Source of the DNA: an uncultured Lachnospiraceae bacterium
Lineage (GTDB): Bacteria; Bacillota; Clostridia; Lachnospirales; Lachnospiraceae
Reading direction: 5' to 3'
Assembly (NCBI GenBank): GCA_934351255.1
Contig: CAKRJH010000001.1
Span: 226,265 to 290,264 of the forward strand
DNA: 64,000 nt
Below the pieces are notes generated by a model. It was not told where the DNA came from. It saw only the letters and a program-made list of their open reading frames with translations, and ran no database searches. The translations under genes were made by a program, and so were the position numbers. Positions 31,637-40,149 of this stretch are shown piece by piece; the first letter of the stretch is position 1, and each line of letters opens with the position of its first letter.

Positions 31637-32254
31637 ATGGCAGGAAGAAACGGTGATTTCAGAAATTATGCACTGGATCAGGAGCGTCAGAAGTGGACGA
31701 GACAGAAACGGCAGTGGGAGACACAGAAGAGAGAGATCGCGCAGCGGGTGATGATCTTTGTGGCGGCAGCTTCCGCGATCATACTGGCACTTCTGGTGGC
31801 GGTAGTCGTGCTGGCAGTGAAGATGCATGGATTGAATACCGAACTGAAGAAAAATCAGAGTGAATATACGGCACTGGAAGAGTCTGCGCTGCAGATGCAG
31901 CAGGAACGGGATGATGCGCAGTCGAAGATCTCCGATCTGAACGATCAGATCACCCAGCTGCAGGATCAACTTCCGACGGCCAGTCCGGATACACAGGATG
32001 GCTCGGACAGCTCAGATTCCGATAGCTCGGATGGCAGTTCCGGAACGTCCACGCAGTCACAGAGCACAGGGCTTGATTCCTCAGACGATTCGGATTCTTC
32101 GGACAGCTCGAACTCATCCTCGACGTCAGCATCACGCAGTTCAGCCAGAGGAAGATATCAGGATTCCGATAGTGATTCCGCACCCGAGGACAAGACCGAG
32201 GTGACAGGAGGAGATGCCGATACGGTGTCCCAGACGACGGAGACTGCCGAGTAA
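31637..32254 (+). CDS. Membrane protein with coiled coil and Ser/Asp-rich tail, 205 aa
   Basis: The protein has a basic cytoplasmic N terminus of about 37 residues, one membrane helix (VMIFVAAASAIILALLVAVVVLAV), an outside coiled coil (KMHGLNTELKKNQSEYTALEE on to QITQLQDQL, residues about 62-115) and then about 85 residues made almost only of Ser, Asp, Thr and Gly. Such tails are flexible stalks and possible glycosylation sites. GGAGG at 31626 fixes the ATG at 31637. It is the middle gene of a three-gene cluster with a secreted unknown and an ABC-class ATPase. No family assigned. Confidence 0.7.
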   Translation: MAGRNGDFRNYALDQERQKWTRQKRQWETQKREIAQRVMIFVAAASAIILALLVAVVVLAVKMHGLNTELKKNQSEYTALEESALQMQQERDDAQSKISDLNDQITQLQDQLPTASPDTQDGSDSSDSDSSDGSSGTSTQSQSTGLDSSDDSDSSDSSNSSSTSASRSSARGRYQDSDSDSAPEDKTEVTGGDADTVSQTTETAE

Positions 32255-32283
32255 TCACTTATAGAATATACAGGGAGGCTGTT

Positions 32284-34023
32284 ATGATGCAGAATGCAGA
32301 TGCGCTCAGGGAGATCCTTCACCGGATCGATCACAGGGGATATCCGGCATACAAGGATACCCAGGGAGTTTATCAATTTCAGACAAAGACAAAAGATGGC
32401 CGGAAAGTTTCGTATTTTCTGGCCATTGATCATGTTCAGGGAGATCCGTTTGCCTCACCGTCCAGAGTGAGTGTCCGTATTTTGGGACAGGACGCGGGAT
32501 TTCCGCGCAAACTTTATGAGAACACAGAGGCGAGAGTGATGCTGCAGGATGAACTGCTCCGGGAGTTTGGTACTGCATTGTCCCGGATCTCTTTTCAGAC
32601 CAGAGGTTCCGGCAAGAGCGGACTGATGTCTGTGGTGAACCCTGGGCAGGAGATTCTGGAGCGGACGGCATGTCAGATCGATCCGGAGCAGGGAAATTTG
32701 ATCCTGCGCATGGAAGTTGGATTTCCGGCACATGGGAGGACTGTGGATTCGAGGGCGTTGGAGAAAATGCTGTTTGGCCTTTTGCCGGGATGTGTCGGTG
32801 AGAGTCTTTATGTGTCTTCCCTGCCGGAAGCAAGACTCAGACAGGGGTATGAATTGTCCCAGAATCAGAAGGCGATCCGGGAACAGCTCGAGGAGAACGG
32901 GCTGGTGGCATTTGTAGCCAATGGTTCAATTCTTCCGAGAAAGAGCGGAGTATCGCAGCTTCCGATGAGAGAGGCGGTGCCGTTTGTGTCACTCCGGACG
33001 CTGGAGACAGAGATGAATGTTCCTTACGGAAAACCGATCCGGGGCATGGGTATTCCGAAGGGGGTCACTCTGATTGTAGGTGGCGGATACCATGGAAAGT
33101 CCACACTGCTGGAAGCGCTGGAGAGGGGTGTTTATAATCACATCGCCCGGGATGGAAGGGAGTATGTGATCACGGAGGATTCTGCGGTTAAGTTACGTGC
33201 GGAGGACGGAAGACGGGTCGAGCAAGTGGATATTTCCATGTTTATCGGCGATCTTCCCAATGGAAAGGACACACATGCATTTTCTACCGAGGATGCCAGC
33301 GGCAGTACTTCGCAGGCTGCTGGGATGGTGGAGGCGATGGAGGCGGGAAGCCATACGTTTCTGATCGATGAGGACACCAGTGCAACCAACTTTATGATCC
33401 GCGATGAACTGATGCAGCGGGTGGTAAGCCCCGATGCGGAACCGATCACCCCGTTTGTGAACCGGGTTCGCCAGATCTATGAGACACAGGGGATTTCGAC
33501 CATCCTGGTCGCAGGAAGTTCCGGTTCCTATTTTCAGGAGGCCGATGTGATTGTGCAGATGGATCGTTATGTTCCGGTGGACATTACCGCAAAGGCGAAA
33601 AAGGTGGCGGAGGAGTTTCCTGCGGACCGGAAGAATGATCTGCCGGTACATCCTGTCCGGTTTCACAGAGTGGGGCAGGCGGTGGCACCGAATCCGCGCA
33701 CCAAAGTCAAATGTGTGGGTATGGATACCATCAGCATTGACCGTGAGAATATTGATGTCCGCTATCTGGAACAACTGGTGGATCCCGGACAGCTGCGTAT
33801 GCTGGGACAACTTCTGGTGAGACTGACCCGGTCCGGAATGGATGGCAGAACGGATATGTGTGAGCTGGTGGGGATGATATCCGGCGGATTTGCAGAACGG
33901 ATCCCAGGCCGGCTGGTGCCGGTAGAACAGACGGATAAAATATCCGGCAGCCTGGCTGATGTACGGGTACAGGAAGTGTTTGCCGCTATAAACCGGTACC
34001 GCAGTGTGAGGATCAAGGGATAA
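32284..34023 (+). CDS. P-loop ATPase of the ABC class (PF09818-like)
   Basis: The 579-residue protein matches the predicted ABC-class ATPase family. An N-terminal domain (residues 1-240, with SVRILGQDAGFPRKLYEN and TRGSGKSGLMSV) precedes the ATPase core. Walker A is GGGYHGKST near residue 268 and Walker B is TFLIDEDTSATNFMIRD near 359; DEDTSATN is a hallmark of this family. It is cytoplasmic with no membrane helices, so it is not a normal transporter ATPase. Members have been tied to RNA or nucleic-acid handling, but the job is unclear. A terminator follows, so it ends the cluster. Confidence 0.85.
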   Translation: MMQNADALREILHRIDHRGYPAYKDTQGVYQFQTKTKDGRKVSYFLAIDHVQGDPFASPSRVSVRILGQDAGFPRKLYENTEARVMLQDELLREFGTALSRISFQTRGSGKSGLMSVVNPGQEILERTACQIDPEQGNLILRMEVGFPAHGRTVDSRALEKMLFGLLPGCVGESLYVSSLPEARLRQGYELSQNQKAIREQLEENGLVAFVANGSILPRKSGVSQLPMREAVPFVSLRTLETEMNVPYGKPIRGMGIPKGVTLIVGGGYHGKSTLLEALERGVYNHIARDGREYVITEDSAVKLRAEDGRRVEQVDISMFIGDLPNGKDTHAFSTEDASGSTSQAAGMVEAMEAGSHTFLIDEDTSATNFMIRDELMQRVVSPDAEPITPFVNRVRQIYETQGISTILVAGSSGSYFQEADVIVQMDRYVPVDITAKAKKVAEEFPADRKNDLPVHPVRFHRVGQAVAPNPRTKVKCVGMDTISIDRENIDVRYLEQLVDPGQLRMLGQLLVRLTRSGMDGRTDMCELVGMISGGFAERIPGRLVPVEQTDKISGSLADVRVQEVFAAINRYRSVRIKG

Positions 34024-34046
34024 CAAGAGATACAAAAGCATCAAGG

Positions 34047-34082
34047 AAAGGGCAGTGCACCGGAAGCGTGCACTGCCCTTTT
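34047..34082. terminator. Bidirectional terminator after the ABC-class ATPase
   Basis: AAAGGGCAGTGCAC (34047-34060), 7-base loop, GTGCACTGCCCTTTT (34068-34082). It also faces the converging DUF11 gene. Confidence 0.85.
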
Positions 34083-34108
34083 GAAGAAAAGAGAAGGAAG
34101 ACGGAATA

Positions 34109-34963
34109 TTAAATGGTTCCGGTGATGACAAGAGTTGCTGTGCCCGGAGTGGTGGTTACCACGCCGGTGGCTGCGTCCTGGGTGTAGGTCGCAGCAGGTA
34201 CGGTGATCGCACCGGCATTGGTAGCAAATGCTCCTGTTGTTGTGTTGTAGGTGTAGCTGGTTGCCGGGAATGCGACTCCATCCAATGTGACACCGGTCAG
34301 ATTCAGGACAGGATTGAAGGTGTCGGTGATAGTGACATTGTCACCGGCGCCGGCTGCGGTATTTCCATAATTGGAAAGGGTCAGCGTGTAGGTGATCGTG
34401 CCATTTTCTGTGACGCTGCACGGAGACAGATTCTTGGTAAGAGTCATCAGGGACTGCTGCAGGGCAGGCAGTGTCAGCGTTGCCTCTACCGGATTCAGAC
34501 CGGTGCCGGAAACAGTGGCGGTATTCACAATGGAATCCGTGGTTCCCAGAGGGGCATACTGGCTGATGTCAGCCTGATAGATCAAGGTGGCCATACCACC
34601 GGCAGGAATGGTGATGTCGGAAATGGCCAGCGGAGGGCCGGCTGCGATGGCCGGTGCTGTCTGGGCTGTGCCGTTGATATAAAGTCTGGCGCTGTCTGCG
34701 CGATAGGTGAGCGGATAGACGGTGACAGACGGAGTGCCGGTGCTGTACTGACCGAGATTATCGGTCACAGTGATCCCGGTGGCAGCTGAAGTTCCTGCAT
34801 TGTTGATGTTGAGTACATAGGTGATGACATCGCCCGGCTGATAGCCTGTTTCCAGTGCCGTCTTTGTGGCGGAGATCACCTCGACCAGTTCACCGCTGAC
34901 GATGTTGGAGTTGGTGACATTGTTGCGGTAGGACAAAGTAGCCTGGTTGGTAAAAAGAGCCAT
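34109..34963 (-). CDS. DUF11 repeat protein without signal peptide
   Basis: The 284-residue protein has two DUF11-type beta domains: the first about residues 35-150 (ISATKTALETGYQPGDVITYVLNINNAGTSAATGITVTDNL, quoted only as family evidence across positions 36-75), the second about 160-280 (LTKNLSPCSVTENGTITYTLTLSNYG). DUF11 domains are usually found in secreted adhesive proteins, yet this one begins MALFTNQATLSYRNN with no signal peptide and no anchor. Clostridial versions like this may be spore surface proteins. AAAGGAGG before ATG 34963 fixes the start; the longer upstream frame is not supported. A CATAAGATA box lies upstream (see findings). Confidence 0.8.
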   Translation of the reverse strand: MALFTNQATLSYRNNVTNSNIVSGELVEVISATKTALETGYQPGDVITYVLNINNAGTSAATGITVTDNLGQYSTGTPSVTVYPLTYRADSARLYINGTAQTAPAIAAGPPLAISDITIPAGGMATLIYQADISQYAPLGTTDSIVNTATVSGTGLNPVEATLTLPALQQSLMTLTKNLSPCSVTENGTITYTLTLSNYGNTAAGAGDNVTITDTFNPVLNLTGVTLDGVAFPATSYTYNTTTGAFATNAGAITVPAATYTQDAATGVVTTTPGTATLVITGTI

Positions 34964-35051
34964 GGGATACCTCCTTTGTGGTAAAAAATCTATATCATAT
35001 CTTATGCAATGTGTGTTATACTGTGCATAAAACAACACAGGGAGGTAACAG

Positions 35052-35957
35052 GTGAAGAAAAGAAGTTACAGACGGGGGATCGCGGCGGCTGCCGCTGTGT
35101 GCAGTGTCGCAGGCATACTGGCCGGAGGAGTGCTGACACCGTCGGTCTGTCGGGCCGATCAGCAGGATCAGAGCCTGGAGACGCAGGAGCCGGTGGCGGT
35201 TAATCTGAGCAGTACCTACCATGCAAGGCTTGGGATCCAGACGGCAGATGATCTCTGGATCACGCAGATGTCATACTATGATGATGCGCAGAATGAGACC
35301 TATGGGACGGATCTCGAGCACAGTCTTTACTGTGCTGACTCCAAAGGCAAAAAGGGAGACAAGCTGGTGGCGCAGCCCGGAGAGATCGACGAGGTGGAAC
35401 TGGCCGGCAATGGCACGTATACCGTGAGCCTGACCGGAGCAGAATTTTCCGGGGAGACGACGATCTCACAGCTTCATGTGGCCACAGACATTCCGGTCAA
35501 TGACAGCATCAAATTTTCGGATGTGACTGCCAGGATCAATGATGTGACCGTGGCTCATTTTGATGAAGGATTTATGGAATATGAAGAGAACTACCTGACC
35601 GGAGGTGAGGTACTTCTGATCTTTAACCATTGGCGCGATGACCTCAAGAATGAACTGACACAGGCCGGGCGCGCGGAGGATGCGGACAATGGATACCGGC
35701 TGCTCAAGGGGCAGGGGCAGGAGAAGGTGGAGGTTACGTTTACCGTCACCGGGTTTGACTATGACAATGAGGCGGCACTGGGGAGTGAAGCCGGCGGAAG
35801 TCAGGATGGATCGGTCGTGGATCAGGGCAATATCAAAGCATCGTCCACGGATCAGGGACAGCCTGTCATAGTATTTATTGTAGTGATAATCGTCGTGGTG
35901 ATTCTTGCTGCGGCTGTAATTATCGGGGTGGCAGTACACAGAAAACGTCAATCATAA
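35052..35957 (+). CDS. Secreted type I membrane protein, 301 aa
   Basis: The protein starts at GTG with GGAGG eight bases upstream. A signal peptide (residues 6-28, ending near VCRAD) is followed by an extracellular domain of about 230 residues with beta pattern and two segments that differ in charge, and a C-terminal helix (PVIVFIVVIIVVVILAAAVIIGVAV) with a short basic tail. I do not recognise the family, though the ELAGNGTYTVSLTG and VEVTFTVTGFDYD segments resemble carbohydrate-binding beta sandwiches. The next gene, a large carbohydrate-binding-type surface protein, begins 31 bases later, so the two probably act together at the surface. Confidence 0.7.
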   Translation: MKKRSYRRGIAAAAAVCSVAGILAGGVLTPSVCRADQQDQSLETQEPVAVNLSSTYHARLGIQTADDLWITQMSYYDDAQNETYGTDLEHSLYCADSKGKKGDKLVAQPGEIDEVELAGNGTYTVSLTGAEFSGETTISQLHVATDIPVNDSIKFSDVTARINDVTVAHFDEGFMEYEENYLTGGEVLLIFNHWRDDLKNELTQAGRAEDADNGYRLLKGQGQEKVEVTFTVTGFDYDNEAALGSEAGGSQDGSVVDQGNIKASSTDQGQPVIVFIVVIIVVVILAAAVIIGVAVHRKRQS

Positions 35958-35988
35958 CAACATGAACCGAGAAAGGAAGGATGCATTT

Positions 35989-38751
35989 ATGAAGAGAACT
36001 ACGAAAAAGATTCTGGCATATGCTCTGTCTGCGGCCATGGCGTGTTCGCTGGCACCGATGCCGGTGACCACTGTTTCTGCGGCCTCACTGAAGCTGAAGA
36101 ACACGGGGGAAAAGCAGATCATGCCACTGGGAAGTGTCTTTACGGTAAAGACCAACAAAAAGGCAGACAAGGTGACGTTTGCTTCCAGTAATGAGAAGGT
36201 AGCAAGCGTGGACAGCACCGGTACGATCACTGCGGTCAAAAAAGGTACCGCCAAGATCACCGTGCGCTTTGGCAGCACGAAAAAGACCGTTACCGTAAAG
36301 GTACAGAAGCCTGTCGGCTATACGATCAGCCAGACTTCAGGTACCTATGAGGCACCGGTATCAGTGACATTGAACGCGAAAAAAGGCTACCGCGTATATT
36401 ACACGACCGGAGCCAGATTTACCACAAAGACTGTGATCAAATCCGGTCAAAAGAAGACGATCTCTGTCAAGAAGAGCGGAGTGATCAAGGTATATGCGTC
36501 AAAGAAAGCACTGAAAAAGAGCGCGCTGAATAAGTCCAAGGTCAGCAGCCGCAGCCGTGGAGATTACCGCTATGTGATCCGGGAAGCTGCAGCTCCTGCG
36601 ACAGGGGGCGCAGTGAGTGCCGCACCGGTGGCATCAGGCACACCGGCACCGGCTGCTTCCGCAGCGGCCAGCGCACCGGTTGCGACTTTACCGGCACCGA
36701 CCGCTTCCGACGCAGCCAGTACACCTGCTGTGACCTTGCCGGCGCCGACGGCAGATGTGTCTGCACAGCCGGGGACTTCTGAACTGCCGGAGGTATCCGG
36801 GAATCCAGCCATCACAGATGAGCCACAGGATACCGGTACACCACAGGAGTCCGAGAAACCGCAGGAGTCAGTGGCACCACAGGAATCCGATGCACCGGAG
36901 ACTCCGGCGCCGGAACCGACCTCAGCATACCGCGGAGATGACTCTATGGTGGGATATGTAAGCCCTGCACCGGTTACGACAGATGATACCGATGAGGATG
37001 ACGAGATCCCGGAGGATGAGGCGGAGTACACTTCTATCGTGATCCCGGCCAAGGCCAGCGGAACCAAGGTGGTCAAGGATAACTACGAGATCTCCAAAAA
37101 GAACAAGATCACGATCACTGCCTCCGGAACGTATGTCCTGTCCACTGAGGATCCGGATGTGGAAGCCGACGCCCTGATCGAGGCGGATTATGCCTCCGCA
37201 GATGACAACGGCGTACTCCATCTGATCCTGGACGGAGTGAGACTGACGTCCTCAAATAATTCAGCCCCGACATCTGACACCGGTCTGATCACGATCAAGA
37301 AGAGCGTGGCGCGCTGTGTGATCACGGTGGCAGACGGGTCCGACAACCTTCTGTATGATGAGGGAGAGACCGGCATTGACAAGGATGACAATGTCTCCAC
37401 GACTTACACAGCGGGCATTGTCTGCAAGAAAACACCACTGACGATCAATGGAACAGGAGAACTGGGCATGATGTCATTGCATGGCAATGGTATCAAGGCC
37501 ACGGACAGTCTGAAGATCCTGGATGCGGACATCACGGTGGGCGGCCAGAATATTTCGAATGGACATAACGGAATTTCTGCAAAGACCGGACTGTATATGA
37601 GGGATGTGACGCTTACGGTATCTGCCATGGGAGATGCGGTTAAGACAACGTTGGAGAACGAGGAAGTCTATGGTGACGGTACACAGGGATCCACGGTGGA
37701 AGAACTGACGGATGCCGGAGACATCTATCTGGAGGGTGGAGAGTATGACCTCTATTCTGAAAAAGGGGACGCGCTCAAAGCATACCGCGTGCTGTATGTG
37801 GCAGCCGATTCCCTGAAAGCGGATTCAGATGGAGACAGAGACACCGACGGAAGCTGCAAGGCGATCAAGGCCGGTACCTCTATCGAGGTGTCAGAGGATG
37901 CCGGAGAGATTTATGCAGATTCTGATACGGATGACGGTCTGCACTGTGGCAATACCATCCGTATGTGGGATGAGGAAAAGGCCCAGACAGTCGAGAAGAC
38001 CGTGGGAACCGTCAAGATCGATGGTGGGGACCTGATTGATATTAAATCTGGTGATGATGGCATCCATTCTGATGTGGCATTGGTAATCAATAACGGAAGG
38101 ATTGGTATCAGTGCTTATGAGGGAATGGAGAGCGGTGATATCACGATCAATGATGGACAGATAGAAATCACTGCAGAGGGTGATGGCATCAATGCAGCCG
38201 GAGGAACCGGTGACGCGGAGGATGGCCAGGATTCGTTCGGGACGAAGGATCCGGAACAGTACAGCAGCCCGCAGTATCAGGTTATTATCAATGGAGGATC
38301 TGTTTTGATCAAAGCCAAAGAAGATGGCATTGACTCCAATGGCAACATCTTCATACGTGGAGGAAGGGTAGGAATCGAAGGTCCGGGCGATGAGAAGAAT
38401 GGTTCCTTTGATTATGGACATGATGGGGGAGCGTTTGAGATCTCGGGAGGCATTGTGGTAGCTTCGGGTCCTGCAGGGGATCAGATGGTACTGCCGACCG
38501 GCGGCTCCACCCAGTATGTGATGAACTTTGTGTTTGACAGTGTCCTTCCGGCAGAGACGAAGGTGCTCATCAAGAATGAGAGTGGTACTGAAATCGGAGA
38601 TATGTCTTCCTCAAAGCCAATCCAGTCAATTTTGATATCCATGCCGGGGCTTGAAGAAGGACAGACCTATACCTTCTGGGCCGGAGAGGAAGGAAAAGAG
38701 GAGCAGGTTGGTTCTATCACGATCAATGACCTGATTTCGGTGAGACAATAG
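35989..38751 (+). CDS. Large surface protein: Big2-like domain plus Cthe_2159-type carbohydrate-binding beta-helix
   Basis: The 920-residue protein has a signal peptide (KKILAYALSAAMACSLAPM; cleavage near VSAAS), a Big2-like domain (FASSNEKVASVDSTGTITAV), a second basic domain, a Pro/Ala/Thr/Glu-rich linker (about residues 205-325), and a large right-handed repeat region (about 355-870) with motifs such as GIKATDSLKILD, GDALKAYRVLYVAAD, DDGIHSDVALVINNG and EDGIDSNGNIFIRGG. These are the Asp/Gly turns of the Cthe_2159 family (PF14262), calcium-binding beta-helices that hold acidic sugars. AAGGAAGG before ATG 35989 and the signal peptide decide the start. A HAD hydrolase follows at one base distance. 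Confidence 0.85.
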   Translation: MKRTTKKILAYALSAAMACSLAPMPVTTVSAASLKLKNTGEKQIMPLGSVFTVKTNKKADKVTFASSNEKVASVDSTGTITAVKKGTAKITVRFGSTKKTVTVKVQKPVGYTISQTSGTYEAPVSVTLNAKKGYRVYYTTGARFTTKTVIKSGQKKTISVKKSGVIKVYASKKALKKSALNKSKVSSRSRGDYRYVIREAAAPATGGAVSAAPVASGTPAPAASAAASAPVATLPAPTASDAASTPAVTLPAPTADVSAQPGTSELPEVSGNPAITDEPQDTGTPQESEKPQESVAPQESDAPETPAPEPTSAYRGDDSMVGYVSPAPVTTDDTDEDDEIPEDEAEYTSIVIPAKASGTKVVKDNYEISKKNKITITASGTYVLSTEDPDVEADALIEADYASADDNGVLHLILDGVRLTSSNNSAPTSDTGLITIKKSVARCVITVADGSDNLLYDEGETGIDKDDNVSTTYTAGIVCKKTPLTINGTGELGMMSLHGNGIKATDSLKILDADITVGGQNISNGHNGISAKTGLYMRDVTLTVSAMGDAVKTTLENEEVYGDGTQGSTVEELTDAGDIYLEGGEYDLYSEKGDALKAYRVLYVAADSLKADSDGDRDTDGSCKAIKAGTSIEVSEDAGEIYADSDTDDGLHCGNTIRMWDEEKAQTVEKTVGTVKIDGGDLIDIKSGDDGIHSDVALVINNGRIGISAYEGMESGDITINDGQIEITAEGDGINAAGGTGDAEDGQDSFGTKDPEQYSSPQYQVIINGGSVLIKAKEDGIDSNGNIFIRGGRVGIEGPGDEKNGSFDYGHDGGAFEISGGIVVASGPAGDQMVLPTGGSTQYVMNFVFDSVLPAETKVLIKNESGTEIGDMSSSKPIQSILISMPGLEEGQTYTFWAGEEGKEEQVGSITINDLISVRQ

Positions 38752-38752
38752 T

Positions 38753-39388
38753 ATGACAAAGACAGGAATCATATTTGACATGGACGGCACGCTGTGGGAT
38801 TCCGCAGCGAATGTCGCCCGTTCCTGGACGGATGTGGTTCAGGCACAGTATGGCATGGACCGTGTGATCACGACCCGGGACATCCAGAGTATTATGGGAA
38901 AGACGATGGTGGAGATTGCGGATGCGATCTTTCCGCAGGAAGACCCACAGCGGCGCATGGAGATCCTGAAGGTGTGCTGTGAAGAGGAAAATGCCTATCT
39001 GAGCATCCACGGCGGAGTGCTGTATCCGGAGCTGGAGGAGACACTGAAGATTCTTTCTGCGCGTTATCCGCTCTATATCGTCAGCAACTGCCAGAGTGGT
39101 TATATCGAGGCGTTTCTCGGGTATTATCACTTCGGACATTACTTTGAGGACATCCAGTGTTACGGGGACAATCAAAAGCCCAAAGGATTTAACATCCGTC
39201 TGCTTGCAGACCGCAATGGACTGGAGCGGGGGATTTATGTCGGCGATACGCAGGGTGACTACGATGCCACGATGGAGGCCGGACTGGAGTTTATCTATGC
39301 AGCCTACGGCTTTGGCGAGGTGGCACAGCCGGTGACCAGACTGGAGCAGTTTGCGGATCTGCCGGAGATTTTGGAGGGCAATACATAA
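38753..39388 (+). CDS. HAD-superfamily hydrolase
   Basis: The 211-residue protein has the HAD motifs in order: I FDMDGTLWDS (nucleophile Asp), II IVSNCQ (usual Ser/Thr position), III NQKPKG (Lys) and IV GDTQGDYDA. A helical cap lies between I and II as in phosphoglycolate phosphatase-like enzymes. The substrate is probably a small phosphate ester but cannot be named. The ATG starts one base after the stop of the surface protein gene, so translation is likely coupled; a functional link is not obvious. Confidence 0.9.
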   Translation: MTKTGIIFDMDGTLWDSAANVARSWTDVVQAQYGMDRVITTRDIQSIMGKTMVEIADAIFPQEDPQRRMEILKVCCEEENAYLSIHGGVLYPELEETLKILSARYPLYIVSNCQSGYIEAFLGYYHFGHYFEDIQCYGDNQKPKGFNIRLLADRNGLERGIYVGDTQGDYDATMEAGLEFIYAAYGFGEVAQPVTRLEQFADLPEILEGNT

Positions 39389-39417
39389 TACTGATGTTTT
39401 TTATCAAAAACATGTGC

Positions 39418-39446
39418 TTTTCATTTTGGACACCAGATGGTATAAT
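39418..39446 (+). promoter_or_regulatory. Promoter of the DtxR/MntR-type regulator
   Basis: TTTTCA (39418-39423), 17-base spacer, TATAAT (39441-39446). Confidence 0.5.
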
Positions 39447-39490
39447 GCATAATATATGTCATGTAATCAAATAGTTCGGAGGAAAATTTA

Positions 39491-39874
39491 ATGGATAAGC
39501 ATTTACAAAGCAACGAATCATCGGAAAATTATCTGGAGACCATACTGGTTCTCTCAAACAAGCTGCCGGTGGTGCGTTCTGTCGATGTGGCCAATGATCT
39601 GGGATACAAAAAGTCTAGTGTCAGCATCGCCATGAAAAATCTGCGTGAGAAGGGACACATTACCACGACAGACTCCGGCTATATCTATCTGACCGATTCC
39701 GGCAGACAGATCGCGGAGATGATCTATGAGAGGCATCAGGTGATCACTGCGGGACTGCGTTATCTGGGCGTATCGGATGAGACTGCGGCGGCGGATGCCT
39801 GCCGGATCGAACACATCATCAGCCAGGAGACGTTTGAGGCGATCAAGAAGCACATGAAAGAACAGCATATTTAG
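39491..39874 (+). CDS. DtxR/MntR-family metal-dependent regulator
   Basis: The 127-residue protein has the DtxR layout: SSENYLETILVLSNKLPVVRSVDVANDLGYKKSSVSIAMKNL (residues 9-50), a winged helix with recognition helix KKSSVSIAMKNL, then a wing GYIYLTDSGR and the metal/dimer domain with ERHQVI, DACRIEHIIS and ETFEAI. The metal ligands around E-R-H and C-R-I-E-H are those of MntR-like proteins. It is close to MntR in length (about 140) and lacks the SH3 domain of DtxR. It should sense Mn or Fe; no metal transporter is adjacent. AGGA at 39479-39482 supports the ATG. Confidence 0.9.
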   Translation: MDKHLQSNESSENYLETILVLSNKLPVVRSVDVANDLGYKKSSVSIAMKNLREKGHITTTDSGYIYLTDSGRQIAEMIYERHQVITAGLRYLGVSDETAAADACRIEHIISQETFEAIKKHMKEQHI

Positions 39875-39940
39875 TATTAGATAACACGGATTTTTGTTCT
39901 GCTCTCTTTACAGAGGGAGCGAGCTATGATAAAGTGAAGT

Positions 39941-40045
39941 TGGCTATATTACTGACGGAAGTGGAATGAACCACAGGGAGTATAGCTGGAAAACCGGCCG
40001 ACCGTCTGGGCATTCTTAGGGATGCTGGGCGTTCGGCTGTTTTTT
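39941..40045 (+). ncRNA. ZTP (pfl) riboswitch upstream of purH
   Basis: The leader contains the two conserved blocks of the ZTP/ZMP aptamer: the 5' part ACTGACGGAAGTGGAATG (39951-39968) with the hairpin GTGG-AATGAA-CCAC, then AGGGAGTATAG, and the 3' part CCGACCGTCTGGGCA (39998-40012). ZTP and ZMP (AICAR) accumulate when 10-formyl-tetrahydrofolate is short, and these riboswitches turn on purine and folate genes. The next gene is AICAR formyltransferase, exactly the enzyme that uses ZMP, which strongly supports the call. Confidence 0.85.
39997..40045 (+). terminator. Riboswitch expression-platform terminator
   Basis: GCCGACCGTCTGGGCAT pairs (with GU pairs, one mismatch and one bulge) with ATGCTGGGCGTTCGGC (40022-40037), followed by TGTTTTTT. 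The stem uses the conserved CCGTCTGGGCA of the aptamer, so ligand binding and termination are mutually exclusive. Confidence 0.8.
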
Positions 40046-40149
40046 GTTTCATGAAATATGAAATAGGGAATCAATGCGACGAACACGTGGCGCGGGATGC
40101 GCTGCAGTCCCCACATGAGGGGACGGATACACCAGAAAGGAGACACACG

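Noticed and set aside
35989..38751. LPXTG wall-sorting signals in the large surface proteins (also at 10278 and 55825).
   Set aside because: None of the three C termini has an LPXTG-like motif followed by a hydrophobic helix and basic tail.
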